Of a DNA stretch of 64,000 bases, positions 17,457-25,486 are shown in pieces. The notes beneath the pieces were generated by a model that made no database searches, was not told the origin of the DNA, and worked only from the letters and a program-made list of their open reading frames with translations. Numbering within the stretch: the first letter of the stretch is position 1; the number at the start of each line of letters is the position of its first letter. Origin of the DNA: an uncultured Pseudomonadota bacterium (GTDB taxonomy: Bacteria; Pseudomonadota; Alphaproteobacteria; RF32; CAG-239); the NCBI GenBank assembly GCA_949286215.1, contig CASDYX010000002.1, positions 37,625-101,624 of the forward strand, read 5' to 3'. Position numbers and translations under genes: made by a program.

Positions 17457-17803
17457 AGTGTTTCAATTTTCCTACTCATAGCCTTAATCATCATAAAAAT
17501 TAGTCCGATAGTTGCATAGTATCTCGCACCATAAAAAAGGCTCCCATTTGCGGAGGCTTTGGTTGTTTATGTTATAGAGATGACTTAAGAGAAAGAGAGT
17601 GCATGGATACAGATGCTGCTTTAACCAATCTATGACATGGTAAAAAGCTGTAAAAATCAAATTTTCAAGCGCTAAGAAAGCCTCATTTTGTCACAATACT
17701 TATTGTCTTTAACGTACCCACCAAAAAACAACCTCTGTTGAAATTTATAAAGGTTTGAAATACTTCACCTAATAAAAAAGGAAGGCACCTTAATAGTGCC
17801 TTC
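17457..17803. other. Non-coding gap with third tRNA-tail repeat
   Basis: 347 bp without a convincing gene. It contains the third repeat copy (17526-17560) and the terminator of the minus-strand gene at 17804. The rest (17561-17770) shows no clear frame or structure. Confidence 0.6.
17526..17560 (+). repeat. Direct repeat copy 3: tRNA-Thr end plus terminator stem
   Basis: GCACCATAAAAAAGGCTCCC and the following CATTTGCGGAGGCTTT match 15829-15865 with three one-base deletions. The acceptor stem before it is gone, and the T run is broken (TTTGG), so it is not a working tRNA end. With copy 1 it brackets about 1.7 kb holding the HExxH gene. Confidence 0.7.
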
Positions 17804-17804
17804 C
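17774..17804 (-). terminator. Terminator of small membrane protein gene 17804
   Basis: On the minus strand GGAAGGCAC and GTGCCTTCC pair around a 7-base loop, followed by six T. The gene's stop codon overlaps the stem. Confidence 0.8.
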
Positions 17805-18073
17805 TATGAGCATAGTTTTACTAACAGGGGTAATTCCCCTAATAGCATAATTAACGCAAAAATACCTGCCTTTACGGCAAGGTTTTTTTGCTCTCTATAC
17901 TCGTACGCCATGTTTATAAACATGGCTGGTATTAGGACTAGCCCAATCACAAAGAGGGCCTTTCCAATACCCTGAAGCCAACTGGCGATAAAAAATTTCG
18001 CCAGTATACCACATAACATTCCTCCCAGCAATGTTAGTAACATTGCTGAAAAGATTATTGTATTTCTTTTCAT
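17804..18073 (-). CDS. Small three-helix membrane protein, unknown
   Basis: An 89-aa, strongly hydrophobic protein with helices at about 8-28, 34-56 and 68-86 and a charged loop AYEYREQKN. No family recognised. It is supported by an ATG start, no internal oddities, and a terminator directly at its stop. The ribosome site is weak (AAGATGAAATG). It sits in the accessory stretch after tRNA-Thr. Confidence 0.6.
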   Translation of the reverse strand: MKRNTIIFSAMLLTLLGGMLCGILAKFFIASWLQGIGKALFVIGLVLIPAMFINMAYEYREQKNLAVKAGIFALIMLLGELPLLVKLCS

Positions 18074-18425
18074 AATTTCATTTCATCTTACCCTGTTTCC
18101 AGTCTCGATGAAATGTGTTTTTTAAATTCTGACATATCCCTGGGGAATAAACTTTTCTTGAGTTAATATTCAATAAAAAGCGATTCCTTACATATATGCA
18201 GAATGGTTTACAATAATAATTTAAGTACTTATAAGTATAACACAATTTCAAAAAAAATAAAAGAAAAATTGCTTGTCTTAAAATTTATGTATGGTTTCAC
18301 TCTTTTTCTGTCCGTAATATGTATTTGACAAATCAAGAAAATAAATCTAAATTGCTTATAATTTTATATTATTGTTAATGTGAGGACCCGGTCATATAAG
18401 CCTCGTTAAATATTCCGGTATTTTT
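18074..18425. promoter_or_regulatory. Intergenic region with promoter and structured leader before 18426
   Basis: 352 bp between divergent genes. A near-consensus promoter points right: TTGACA (18325-18330), a 17-base spacer, TAAATT (18348-18353). The leader between about 18360 and 18425 contains GAGG ... CCTC and two CCGG elements that can pair, upstream of a GTG start with no obvious ribosome site. No known riboswitch recognised. Confidence 0.55.
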
Positions 18426-18950
18426 GTGGATCTTTTAACTTTAATCAAAAAAGGTGCGCATACAGCAATTATTGAGGCTGTAAAAAAGTGCAAGTATTTA
18501 AGTCCAGAGGAAGAATGTGCTTTAATTAAGCGAGGCAATCATGAGGAAATCATGACATATCTGGCAGAGCATTATCTGGAAGTTGACGCTTTTCACGAGT
18601 TTATTAAAAGAGGAAACCTGAATGAAGTTCGCTTTTACTTAAGCACTTCTTCAACAGTATTTATCGACGTTCAAACGGCAAAAGAAATTCTAAAGCTAGG
18701 AAGCGGAGTTCACGATGCTTTCGTTGATTGCATTATTAGGTATCAGAATGAGGGGTACTTTGACGAAAACACTCAGTTGTTAGATGATATTCAATGCCTC
18801 ATAATGCAATGTGGAAATCATTGCGCCATTCGTCGTTATCTCTATCAAAAAAAATTGCTGAAAAAGGCGGCAAAGATGTTACAAATACATGGAATTGCGG
18901 AAGATATTCTCGTATTTAATTTGAGGCAATTACATGTTCGTGCTTATTAA
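18426..18950 (+). CDS. Helical-repeat protein (RGN-type repeats), unknown
   Basis: A 174-aa protein built of degenerate helical repeats: LIKKGAHTAII, LIKRGNHEEIMTYL, FIKRGNLNEVRFYL, ILKLGSGVHDAF and IMQCGNHCAIRRYL, spaced about 25-35 residues. The pattern resembles HEAT/ankyrin-like solenoids used for protein binding; I cannot assign a named family. The start is GTG 18426 (first residues MDLLTLIKKG). A strong promoter lies 70 bp upstream and a terminator follows, so it is a single-gene unit. Function unknown. Confidence 0.7.
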   Translation: MDLLTLIKKGAHTAIIEAVKKCKYLSPEEECALIKRGNHEEIMTYLAEHYLEVDAFHEFIKRGNLNEVRFYLSTSSTVFIDVQTAKEILKLGSGVHDAFVDCIIRYQNEGYFDENTQLLDDIQCLIMQCGNHCAIRRYLYQKKLLKKAAKMLQIHGIAEDILVFNLRQLHVRAY

Positions 18951-18968
18951 TAATGTACTGATAATAAA

Positions 18969-19007
18969 AATCCCTGAAGTTATAAAACAACCTCAGGGAT
19001 TTTTTTA
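18969..19007 (+). terminator. Terminator of helical-repeat gene
   Basis: AATCCCTGA and TCAGGGATT arms with an inner imperfect GTT/AAC extension, followed by seven T. Confidence 0.8.
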
Positions 19008-19108
19008 TAAATTCCCTATAGCGCAAAATGTGCCTTGCAAAGCTCAGGAAAAAAGACTAATTCCACCGCTGGCTTTTATTTTTTCAAATTATAATAATAG
19101 ATAATATA

Positions 19109-19939
19109 TTATACTTTGAGAAAGCCATCAAATCTATTTACGCTTATGGTGGTGGTGAGCTTATGTGTGTGGTGCGGAGGCAGAACGATGGCGCTCTCGC
19201 CTACATTAGATGGCTCTATGCAAACAAATTGCTTATATTGATTAGGGCTCATTTCCACCAAATCTTTATTAGGGTTCCATACAACTGTTGTGTCGGAGCC
19301 GTTTTTTTTGATTTTTATCACACGATTGTAGCCTTTATCTATAATCTCAAGAGGCTGTGTTTGCTCTAAAAAAATTCTATCAACTTCTCCTATAATGTTT
19401 AAGTCTTCTTCCTGAGTGGCGTAACTTTGGGTCAGAGAATTTTTATAGCGGTGCCCTGCTAAGCCCTTAATCTCTATATTATCAACTGAGCTTACGTTAA
19501 AATATGCATGCAAAGCCTCGCTGAAATTAAACGGAGTATCACCATTATTGGTCGTTTCAAGTGTATATTCTAATTTATCGGTTATTTTGATTAAAACTCT
19601 GGCAGAAAGATTAAGGTTATATTGTGCTTCGGGCGAAAGAGACAATTCTGCTTCAATTTGGCGGTCATCAACACTCACATTTTGCAAGTTCCACATTGAT
19701 AAGCGGGCAAAACCATGGCGGGGCAAATGATTATTCAACTCTTCTTCGGCAAAGCGCGGCCAACAAACAGGAATTCCACCGCGGATAGCTTGTTGGTTGT
19801 CAAATTTATTTAAATCTCCCAGCCAAAAAATATCATGTTTCTCTTTCCTCGGGCGGTAAGACAAAAGATTTCCGCCCCACAAAGATATTTGGCACTCAGC
19901 CACAGAATTGCGTAATTTGATAATACCGTCTTTATTCAT
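19109..19939 (-). CDS. D-hexose-6-phosphate mutarotase (aldose 1-epimerase family, YeaD type)
   Basis: A 276-aa cytoplasmic epimerase that interconverts alpha and beta anomers of sugar phosphates. Family marks: SLWGGNLLSYRP, RGGIPVCWPRF, PRHGFARLSMW with the catalytic His, FSEALHAYFNV, and VVWNPNKDLVEMSPNQYKQFVCIEPSN carrying the catalytic Glu region. The length is normal. It stands alone and is divergent from the ankyrin-like gene at 20091. No sugar operon is near. Confidence 0.9.
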   Translation of the reverse strand: MNKDGIIKLRNSVAECQISLWGGNLLSYRPRKEKHDIFWLGDLNKFDNQQAIRGGIPVCWPRFAEEELNNHLPRHGFARLSMWNLQNVSVDDRQIEAELSLSPEAQYNLNLSARVLIKITDKLEYTLETTNNGDTPFNFSEALHAYFNVSSVDNIEIKGLAGHRYKNSLTQSYATQEEDLNIIGEVDRIFLEQTQPLEIIDKGYNRVIKIKKNGSDTTVVWNPNKDLVEMSPNQYKQFVCIEPSNVGESAIVLPPHHTHKLTTTISVNRFDGFLKV

Positions 19940-20018
19940 ACCTTACCTCTTTTGTGTTGATTTCATATAAATAACATATTCTCTGCTAAAGAGCAAATTT
20001 TGTCTTTATTTTGTTCGC

Positions 20019-20047
20019 TTGAATTTATGATGATTTTCTGGTATGAT
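20019..20047 (+). promoter_or_regulatory. Promoter of ankyrin-like gene
   Basis: TTGAAT (20019-20024), a 17-base spacer, TATGAT (20042-20047). Transcription would begin near 20054, which excludes the in-frame ATG at 20043 as start. Confidence 0.65.
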
Positions 20048-20090
20048 ACTGCTTATATTGATATCAATCACTTCTATGGAAAATTTTAAC

Positions 20091-20909
20091 ATGGCTCAAA
20101 AACAAGATGATTTTAATACTGCTTTAGAGGCTTTGCTTCACAACAACGATTATAAAAAAATTATATCTGAAATGGTTGCCAAGGGCTTTGATGTTAATTC
20201 CTGCGATGAACAAGGTTTTACATTAAAGAAACAATATCGTACAAGAAGTGCCGAATTTTATCGCCATCAAGATGGCTCTGCTTTATTCTCTTTTGAATAT
20301 GACGAAGTAAAAAAATACGATAAAGAAAGAATGGAGTTTCTTGAACAACTTGGCGCCAAGGATGAAACTGAGCAGAGCAAATATATTCAGCAGAAAATAG
20401 AGGAAACCAGACAGCTTGCTCAGCAAAAAAGAGAAGCTCAAGAAAAAAATAAATATCTTGAAACGCTGCCAAAAAAATCAAAAATTACTTCTTTAGACGA
20501 CGCTCTCAAATATGAAGATGCTAATGCTTTGAAATCTTTAATTGATAAAGGTCTGGATATTAATGCCTGCGATAATGACGGCAATACGATGCTGAAAAAA
20601 TTTATTGATAAAAGAGGAAAGTATGATTTGGAAGTCGGTATGTCTCAAATGGAAGGGAGATACCATTTATCTTTTACTGAGGATGAATATAAACATCTTT
20701 CTCGCGTAATTGATATGTTGCAAAAAGAAGGTGCCGTTATCGAAACGCCAGAAAGCAAAAACATAAAAAAACAAAAAGAATTGGAAGGCTCCAAAGGACA
20801 AGTTGCTAAGGCAGGCAACGAAAACTCTTCCTCTCAACAGCCTAAAAATAAATTTAGCAGTAAACTCAGAAATATATTACAACGTAAGTTGTTACACTCG
20901 CAAGAGTAG
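20091..20909 (+). CDS. Ankyrin-like repeat protein with central coiled coil, unknown
   Basis: A 272-aa protein with two ankyrin-like units. One is near the N-terminus (IISEMVAKGFDVNSCDEQGFTL) and one in the middle (LKSLIDKGLDINACDNDGNTML). They are separated by a charged coiled coil (about 85-125, EETRQLAQQKREAQEK), and a basic Ser/Gln-rich tail ends the protein. The start is ATG 20091 with GGAAA upstream; ATG 20076 is the alternative. The promoter at 20019 rules out the longer reading. The units suggest protein binding; an effector role is speculation. Confidence 0.7.
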   Translation: MAQKQDDFNTALEALLHNNDYKKIISEMVAKGFDVNSCDEQGFTLKKQYRTRSAEFYRHQDGSALFSFEYDEVKKYDKERMEFLEQLGAKDETEQSKYIQQKIEETRQLAQQKREAQEKNKYLETLPKKSKITSLDDALKYEDANALKSLIDKGLDINACDNDGNTMLKKFIDKRGKYDLEVGMSQMEGRYHLSFTEDEYKHLSRVIDMLQKEGAVIETPESKNIKKQKELEGSKGQVAKAGNENSSSQQPKNKFSSKLRNILQRKLLHSQE

Positions 20910-20935
20910 TTGGATTAATTTTACTGTAGATTTAG

Positions 20936-20972
20936 ACGCCCTGAAATTGCATTGATAAAGTCAGGGCGTTTA
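20936..20972 (+). terminator. Hairpin after ankyrin-like gene
   Basis: ACGCCCTGA and TCAGGGCGT pair perfectly around a 16-base loop. The T run is short (TTTAT), so termination may be weak. Confidence 0.55.
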
Positions 20973-21096
20973 TGATTAATCTCTCTTTACGGATTTGAGA
21001 GCGTTTTTATATTCGTCAAAGCAATTAAAAATCTTGCGGATTTTTTGTATTTCTGGCAGACTTTCAGTGTTTCATTTTTGCTTAAAGGAGAAATTT

Positions 21097-21864
21097 ATGG
21101 AAAAGTGGGAACAGGCTCTCTATACATTTTTGGAAAGATACATTCAGCAAGAATGGTTTGAAGGAGCTCTTTTGTGCGGAAGCTATGCCTCCGGAAACCA
21201 AAATGAATTTTCAGATATTGATGTCACAATCATTGCTTCAAATTCTCTTGGTTGGCAGGAAAAATCTAACTGCTATGTCGATGAATTTTTGATGGAATAT
21301 ACCATTAATCCTATCTTTAGATTTGAAGAATATATGGAGGAATCTCTCAAAGAACATAACTACACCAATCAATATCTGCTTTTGTATGGAAAGGTCTTAT
21401 TTGATACTCATGGAGAAATTCAAAAACTCCGCGAAAAAGCCGCTTTACAAGTCCAAAAGCCTTTTGAGCCTTTTTCTGATTATGATAAAAGTTTTATCAA
21501 ATATTATCTCTGGGACAGGTATGACGAACTCTTGTCTTTAAGTAAAAAAAATTTGCATCTTGATTTGCAATATTGGAGCTTGGTGGACGCTCTTATTACC
21601 GCTTATTACAACTTTCATAATTTGGCGCATGTTCCACATAGCAAAATTGAACAAATTTTAACAAATCCGGACTTTGCTCAACGTTATCATGTTAAAAATA
21701 TGCCTCACCCTGAGTTTACTCATAAACTTGTTGCTTGCTTTAAGGCAAAAAATAAAAAACAAAAATTAGCGACCATTAAAGACTTTTATGATTTTGTTAT
21801 GAATTCAGATGGGGGATTTGATATTGGTCAATTCGTCGGGAAAAGAGCATTAAATAAGAAATAA
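21097..21864 (+). CDS. Nucleotidyltransferase-domain protein
   Basis: A 255-aa protein with a pol-beta-type nucleotidyltransferase signature GSYASGNQNEFSDIDVTII (GS...DxD) near residues 28-47. The C-terminal part is helical (SFIKYYLWDRYDELLSL, SLVDALITAYYNF). The layout resembles aminoglycoside or lincosamide nucleotidyltransferases and MNT-type domains, but it matches none closely enough to call resistance or toxin-antitoxin function. ATG 21097 has AAAGGAGAA upstream; an upstream in-frame start at 20995 lacks one. No HEPN partner gene is adjacent. Confidence 0.75.
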   Translation: MEKWEQALYTFLERYIQQEWFEGALLCGSYASGNQNEFSDIDVTIIASNSLGWQEKSNCYVDEFLMEYTINPIFRFEEYMEESLKEHNYTNQYLLLYGKVLFDTHGEIQKLREKAALQVQKPFEPFSDYDKSFIKYYLWDRYDELLSLSKKNLHLDLQYWSLVDALITAYYNFHNLAHVPHSKIEQILTNPDFAQRYHVKNMPHPEFTHKLVACFKAKNKKQKLATIKDFYDFVMNSDGGFDIGQFVGKRALNKK

Positions 21865-21900
21865 TCAGTCTCTTATTTAAGCACTTTGGTATTTTGTACA

Positions 21901-21929
21901 TTGCTATTTAGACAAAATTAGGCTATACT
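21901..21929 (+). promoter_or_regulatory. Promoter of gene 21995
   Basis: TTGCTA (21901-21906), a 17-base spacer, TATACT (21924-21929). Confidence 0.6.
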
Positions 21930-21994
21930 TTTTAGTAAGAAATGTGTTTTTTGCTGTGTTTATGTAAACATTGAGATAATTGGAAACAAAAGCT

Positions 21995-22975
21995 ATGAAA
22001 ATTAAAGATTCAAATAAATTAAGAGCTCTTCGGCTTGGCATTCCTGCAAGTGCCTTAGCTTTAAGCACTGTTTCTATTTCTCCGACTGCGGCACAAACTC
22101 CTGATAATCACGTTATTCGGCAAGAAACCGTAGCTCAAAACACGCAAGAAATAAAATCTGATACATTACAACTTTCGCCCGAACAATTTTCAAGTACCGG
22201 TGCGGAAGATAGTCCTTTCTTGGATTTTGCCATTCAAACCGAAAATGCTACGTCTTTAGATGCTGCTTATGCAGATTTTAAGGCAATCAGTGATATGACA
22301 GAATTTACAGAGGCTTTTAAGACAAATCCGCAAGCATTTGGGAAACCCGGAAAATTGCGTCTTAGTCCTACTATTGCTTTTATTTCTAATGCTGACGCTA
22401 AAAAAATTGCTCAATCAGAAAACAAAATCAACAATCCAAAACTTTCTCAGCTTTCTAAAGATGATTATGCTAGCGTTTGTGCTGCCAAACAAGTTGAAAA
22501 AACTATTCAAAAATTAATGGCTTTGAAAGCAATGAATATGACTGACAAGGCCGAAGAAATTTACAAAGGATTTAACGCAACCTACGGCGACAAAATTCAG
22601 GTCAGTTCTATTAATGTTTCTATGCAAAAGGAAGATTACCAAAAATTAAAAGAAGATATTTTAGAAAACTTTCATAGTATTCACCCTAACTTTAGTCAGG
22701 ATATTGATAATTTTTGGCAGAGTAATCATGATTTTAATATCCCTGAAATATCCATTAACGATAACCAATTTATCAATATCGCATTAACAAAATTTTATGA
22801 TGTGACTAACGCTGAAAACCGTAATTTGGCAAAACAAAGTAGAGAGACTTTTGAAAAAATCGCCTCTCCAAATACACAAAACAGTAATCTTTCAAAAGAT
22901 AAATCTCACTCACAAGAAAACAAGATTAATGATATTCTTTTGAAAAATAAGATGCAATCTTCTTTACAAAAATAA
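21995..22975 (+). CDS. Predicted exported protein, unknown, accessory region
   Basis: A 326-aa protein beginning with Lys/Arg-rich residues and a weak hydrophobic stretch (LGIPASALALSTVSISPTAAQ) that may be a signal peptide ending near residue 33. The body is helical, Asn/Gln/Lys-rich and without a motif I recognise. The composition is A+T-rich like the HExxH genes. The ATG at 21995 is preferred over TTG 21980. It has its own promoter, with a shared hairpin downstream at 22990. Confidence 0.6.
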   Translation: MKIKDSNKLRALRLGIPASALALSTVSISPTAAQTPDNHVIRQETVAQNTQEIKSDTLQLSPEQFSSTGAEDSPFLDFAIQTENATSLDAAYADFKAISDMTEFTEAFKTNPQAFGKPGKLRLSPTIAFISNADAKKIAQSENKINNPKLSQLSKDDYASVCAAKQVEKTIQKLMALKAMNMTDKAEEIYKGFNATYGDKIQVSSINVSMQKEDYQKLKEDILENFHSIHPNFSQDIDNFWQSNHDFNIPEISINDNQFINIALTKFYDVTNAENRNLAKQSRETFEKIASPNTQNSNLSKDKSHSQENKINDILLKNKMQSSLQK

Positions 22976-22989
22976 TGTTTTATATCTCT

Positions 22990-23028
22990 AAAAAAAAGAG
23001 TGCGAAAATAGAATTTCACACTCTTTAA
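22990..23028 (-). terminator. Terminator of gene 23042 (also faces gene 21995)
   Basis: On the minus strand AAAGAGTGTGAAA pairs with TTTTCGCACTCTTT, and T residues follow. It lies between convergent genes. Confidence 0.7.
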
Positions 23029-23041
23029 ATTTTGCATTTTG

Positions 23042-23557
23042 CTAGATTTTGACCGCCGGATAAAAGGAGACTTGCGTATTGTTATCAATGTACATACAAG
23101 CTCCGTTATCAGAAATTTGTGGATGAACCCCCAAAATTATGTCCTTATTCGGACGACCGGCCAAATCTCCAAATTTGTCATTTTGAGCCATATACCAATC
23201 GTTGGCAAAAGGTTCTCCTCCCAGTTCTTTTATCATGTCGTTAATAACCAAAATATGATTAAAAACTTTTTTCATCACCGCACGGGGAGGAATACAAACC
23301 GAACGACCGGCAAACAAGCGTTCCTCACAATAGGTTTTTGCATCAAAAGGAAACATCTCCGGCGTAGGATGAAGGGATATAATATAGCCCTTACAAATAA
23401 ATCCCCAAGGTGCGCCATGATCTTTTGCCACATTTTTACGATAACTTACAAAGCCATCTTCGTAGGCTACCGGAAATTTGTAATAATCACTCTTATGAGA
23501 AACTCTATGCCAAAAGCTATCGCTTTGGTCAAACTTTAGTAATGCGTAATTTTTCAT
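23042..23557 (-). CDS. Conserved-looking hypothetical protein
   Basis: A 171-aa soluble protein, not recognised. It is compact, aromatic-rich, with several Pro-Cys positions (SLHPTPEMFPFDAKTYC, SVCIPPRAVMKKVF) and GDLAGRPNKDIILGVHP. The ATG start, a terminator at the stop and a symmetric palindrome just upstream of the start support a real, regulated gene. A 166-codon reading on the other strand (23039-23539) is its shadow. Confidence 0.65.
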   Translation of the reverse strand: MKNYALLKFDQSDSFWHRVSHKSDYYKFPVAYEDGFVSYRKNVAKDHGAPWGFICKGYIISLHPTPEMFPFDAKTYCEERLFAGRSVCIPPRAVMKKVFNHILVINDMIKELGGEPFANDWYMAQNDKFGDLAGRPNKDIILGVHPQISDNGACMYIDNNTQVSFYPAVKI

Positions 23558-23590
23558 CTCTAAAATAATTTTAGGTTACACAATTATTGA

Positions 23591-23616
23591 TTTTATTTAT
23601 CTTAAGATAAATAAAA
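23591..23616. promoter_or_regulatory. Perfect 26-bp palindrome, possible operator or AT hairpin
   Basis: The half-site TTTTATTTATCTT is followed directly by its exact reverse complement. It lies 34 bp upstream of the 23042-23557 start and 42 bp past the lipoprotein gene stop. It could be a dimeric repressor site or a weak AT-only terminator. Confidence 0.5.
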
Positions 23617-23657
23617 CCTGATAAAAGTCAACCTTCAAACTTTTGCCTTAATACGAC

Positions 23658-23960
23658 TTATTTATTTAAGGCTTGTAAATTATTAATAATGTTAGAGGCG
23701 ATGCTTTGGGCTTCAGAATCAATACCGGCTGCTTCTAGTGCCATTTTTTTGATGCAGGTGTTGACAATCTCATCTTTGGTGGCGGTCATGGTTTTGGTAA
23801 ATAATGTGCCGTTTTGCAATTTGCTTTGCGCTTCACTTAAAGCACAAGCTCTGAATTTTTCTTGTGGCGTAGCTGTGCTGCTAACTGTGATGTATTTATT
23901 AAATTCTGCACAACCACTCAAAATGGCAACCAAGCCTAAAATTGTAATATAATTCTTCAT
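23658..23960 (-). CDS. Small lipoprotein, unknown
   Basis: A 100-aa protein with the signal peptide MKNYITILGLVAILSGC (lipobox LSGC, Cys17). A short helical mature part follows with two further Cys (FRACALSEAQ, NTCIKKMALEAAG). No family recognised. ATG 23960 has GAGGAAAAG upstream; a longer in-frame reading from 24038 has none. A lone gene in the accessory region. Confidence 0.7.
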   Translation of the reverse strand: MKNYITILGLVAILSGCAEFNKYITVSSTATPQEKFRACALSEAQSKLQNGTLFTKTMTATKDEIVNTCIKKMALEAAGIDSEAQSIASNIINNLQALNK

Positions 23961-24100
23961 CTTTTCCTCGTTTGTTGTCTTTAATTTGTATTTAATGTAA
24001 TCGCAATTATTTAATTTTTTATGACTCAGATAAATCAACTTGACGAGAAAAATTATCCAGAGTAAAACGCTCCTAAAGTTTTACTATTAAATTATTTATT

Positions 24101-24634
24101 ATGGAAAAAGTATTAATTGTAATCAAACCGCAAAACAACAGAGGTTTGGGATTAAATGCCTTCTATGAAGGTAAAATTGTGCTGGGACAAGTTAAAGTCG
24201 GTGATGTATTAAAACTTTATACTCAAAGCTTTGATGCCGTCAAAGATATTACAGTTACCGGTTTAGCTATTAACAAAAAAATAGTTGATGACGCAGGTAA
24301 AGGAACAGAACTTAGTCTTCGGGTTTCTCGTTTTGAATCTGATGCTTATCTCGTGCTCAACGACTTAAATATGTTACATTCTTCTTGTGTCATTGAATTT
24401 GAAGATATGCTCGATGGGGTGAATGTTTTGAATCAACGTTTCAGGGTATCATTTCCCGATGAATTTCATTTTTCTTGTTTGGCACAAACCAGAGAAAAAA
24501 TGCTTGGGAGCATAAACAAGTCACAAGTTCAACTCGACTTAGTAAATTGGTTTTATTTGCATCTCGGGCAAAAAATTGAATGCAAGTTCGAAGGTAAATC
24601 AATCTGCGCAAAAATTGTAAAAATACTAAAGTAA
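24101..24634 (+). CDS. EF-Tu domain-2-like barrel protein, unknown
   Basis: A 177-aa protein. Residues about 20-85 follow the beta-barrel pattern of translation-factor domain 2: FYEGKIVLGQVKVGDVLKLY, ITVTGLAINKKIVDDAGKG, TELSLRVSRF. There is no GTPase domain. The C-terminal half (VSFPDEFHFSCLAQ, NWFYLHLGQKIECKFEG) is unassigned. It could be a stand-alone barrel descended from a translation factor, or convergent. The start is ATG 24101; a strong bidirectional terminator follows. Confidence 0.7.
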   Translation: MEKVLIVIKPQNNRGLGLNAFYEGKIVLGQVKVGDVLKLYTQSFDAVKDITVTGLAINKKIVDDAGKGTELSLRVSRFESDAYLVLNDLNMLHSSCVIEFEDMLDGVNVLNQRFRVSFPDEFHFSCLAQTREKMLGSINKSQVQLDLVNWFYLHLGQKIECKFEGKSICAKIVKILK

Positions 24635-24635
24635 A

Positions 24636-24667
24636 AAAAGAGCCTCTCTTCGGAGAGGCTTTTTTAT
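24636..24667 (+). terminator. Bidirectional terminator (24101 gene / hydrolase pseudogene)
   Basis: AGCCTCTC, tetraloop TTCG, GAGAGGCT, with A and T runs on both sides. Confidence 0.9.
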
Positions 24668-24672
24668 TGAGC

Positions 24673-25442
24673 TTATGCCAAATTGGCAACAAAATCCGAT
24701 ATTTTGCAGTCTAAATCTTCTAAATTATGCGGTTGGTCATAAATATGGGTGCAATCTGACAAAATGCAGAGTGTTTTTTGGGCGGTGATGTGTTCATAAA
24801 AATTTTGGTTATTCTCTGGCAAAGAAGACGTATCTTTATCTCCCGTGATGAGAAGAATCGGCTTTTGAAAAGACGGGATTAACGAGTAGAAGTCATATTT
24901 TTGTAGCTCTTGCAGATAGGTTCCATCCAAAAAACATTGGCGATTTTCTTGGGAGCGGGTCAGCCCTGTGCTTAAAAGTGTTTGATAAAATTCGGGGGCA
25001 AATTTTTGTGTATTATCAAGTAATTCTTTGCCGCTAAATATGGAAGAAACCAAAATTAAACCTTCGATAAGATTGGGGTTTTGAAGTGCATAATTAAGAA
25101 CTGCCGAACCTCCCAAAGAGTGCCCGGCCAACAAAAACGGTGGCTTAAAATCGGGAAGATTTTTGTCCAAGCTATGACATCTGCCAAATCCTCACAAAAA
25201 TCGCTCAAAGTAGCACAACGCATGTCATTATGACTTTTGCCACGAGAATTGCGACAATCAAAACTGATAACCGTATAGCCTTGATTTTGTAACGATTTAA
25301 CAATTTGCAGAATTACTCCTTGTTCCTTATAGCCGGTTATCCCGTGGCAAACAAAGGCATATTTGGGCTTTGTTGCGCCAAGGGGGCTATCAACCTTTAG
25401 GCAAAGATTTTGCTGTTTTGAATTTTGAATAAACTGTTCCAT
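24673..25442 (-). pseudogene. Alpha/beta hydrolase (serine aminopeptidase-like) with a frameshift
   Basis: Two minus-strand readings encode successive parts of one hydrolase. The first part (start 25442) has YAFVCHGITGYKEQG and FDCRNSRGKS and runs to EDLADVIAW. The second has DKNLPDFKPPFLLAGHSLGGSA with the Ser nucleophile elbow, ILLITGDKD and DCTHIYDQ with the acid and His. The frames join at 25165-25170, where one G appears to be missing (TTGGAC instead of TTGGGAC). Both parts are otherwise intact, so the lesion is recent or an assembly error. With the base restored, the protein would be about 256 aa. Confidence 0.8.
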
Positions 25443-25486
25443 TGGGTTGCTTTCAACTATTTTTTATTTATTCATTTGACTAAACT

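Noticed and set aside
21097..21864. Toxin-antitoxin (MNT/HEPN) system
   Set aside because: No HEPN-domain gene overlaps or flanks the nucleotidyltransferase-like gene.
23039..23539. 166-codon plus-strand frame
   Set aside because: Antisense to 23042-23557, which has the better start, palindrome and terminator context.
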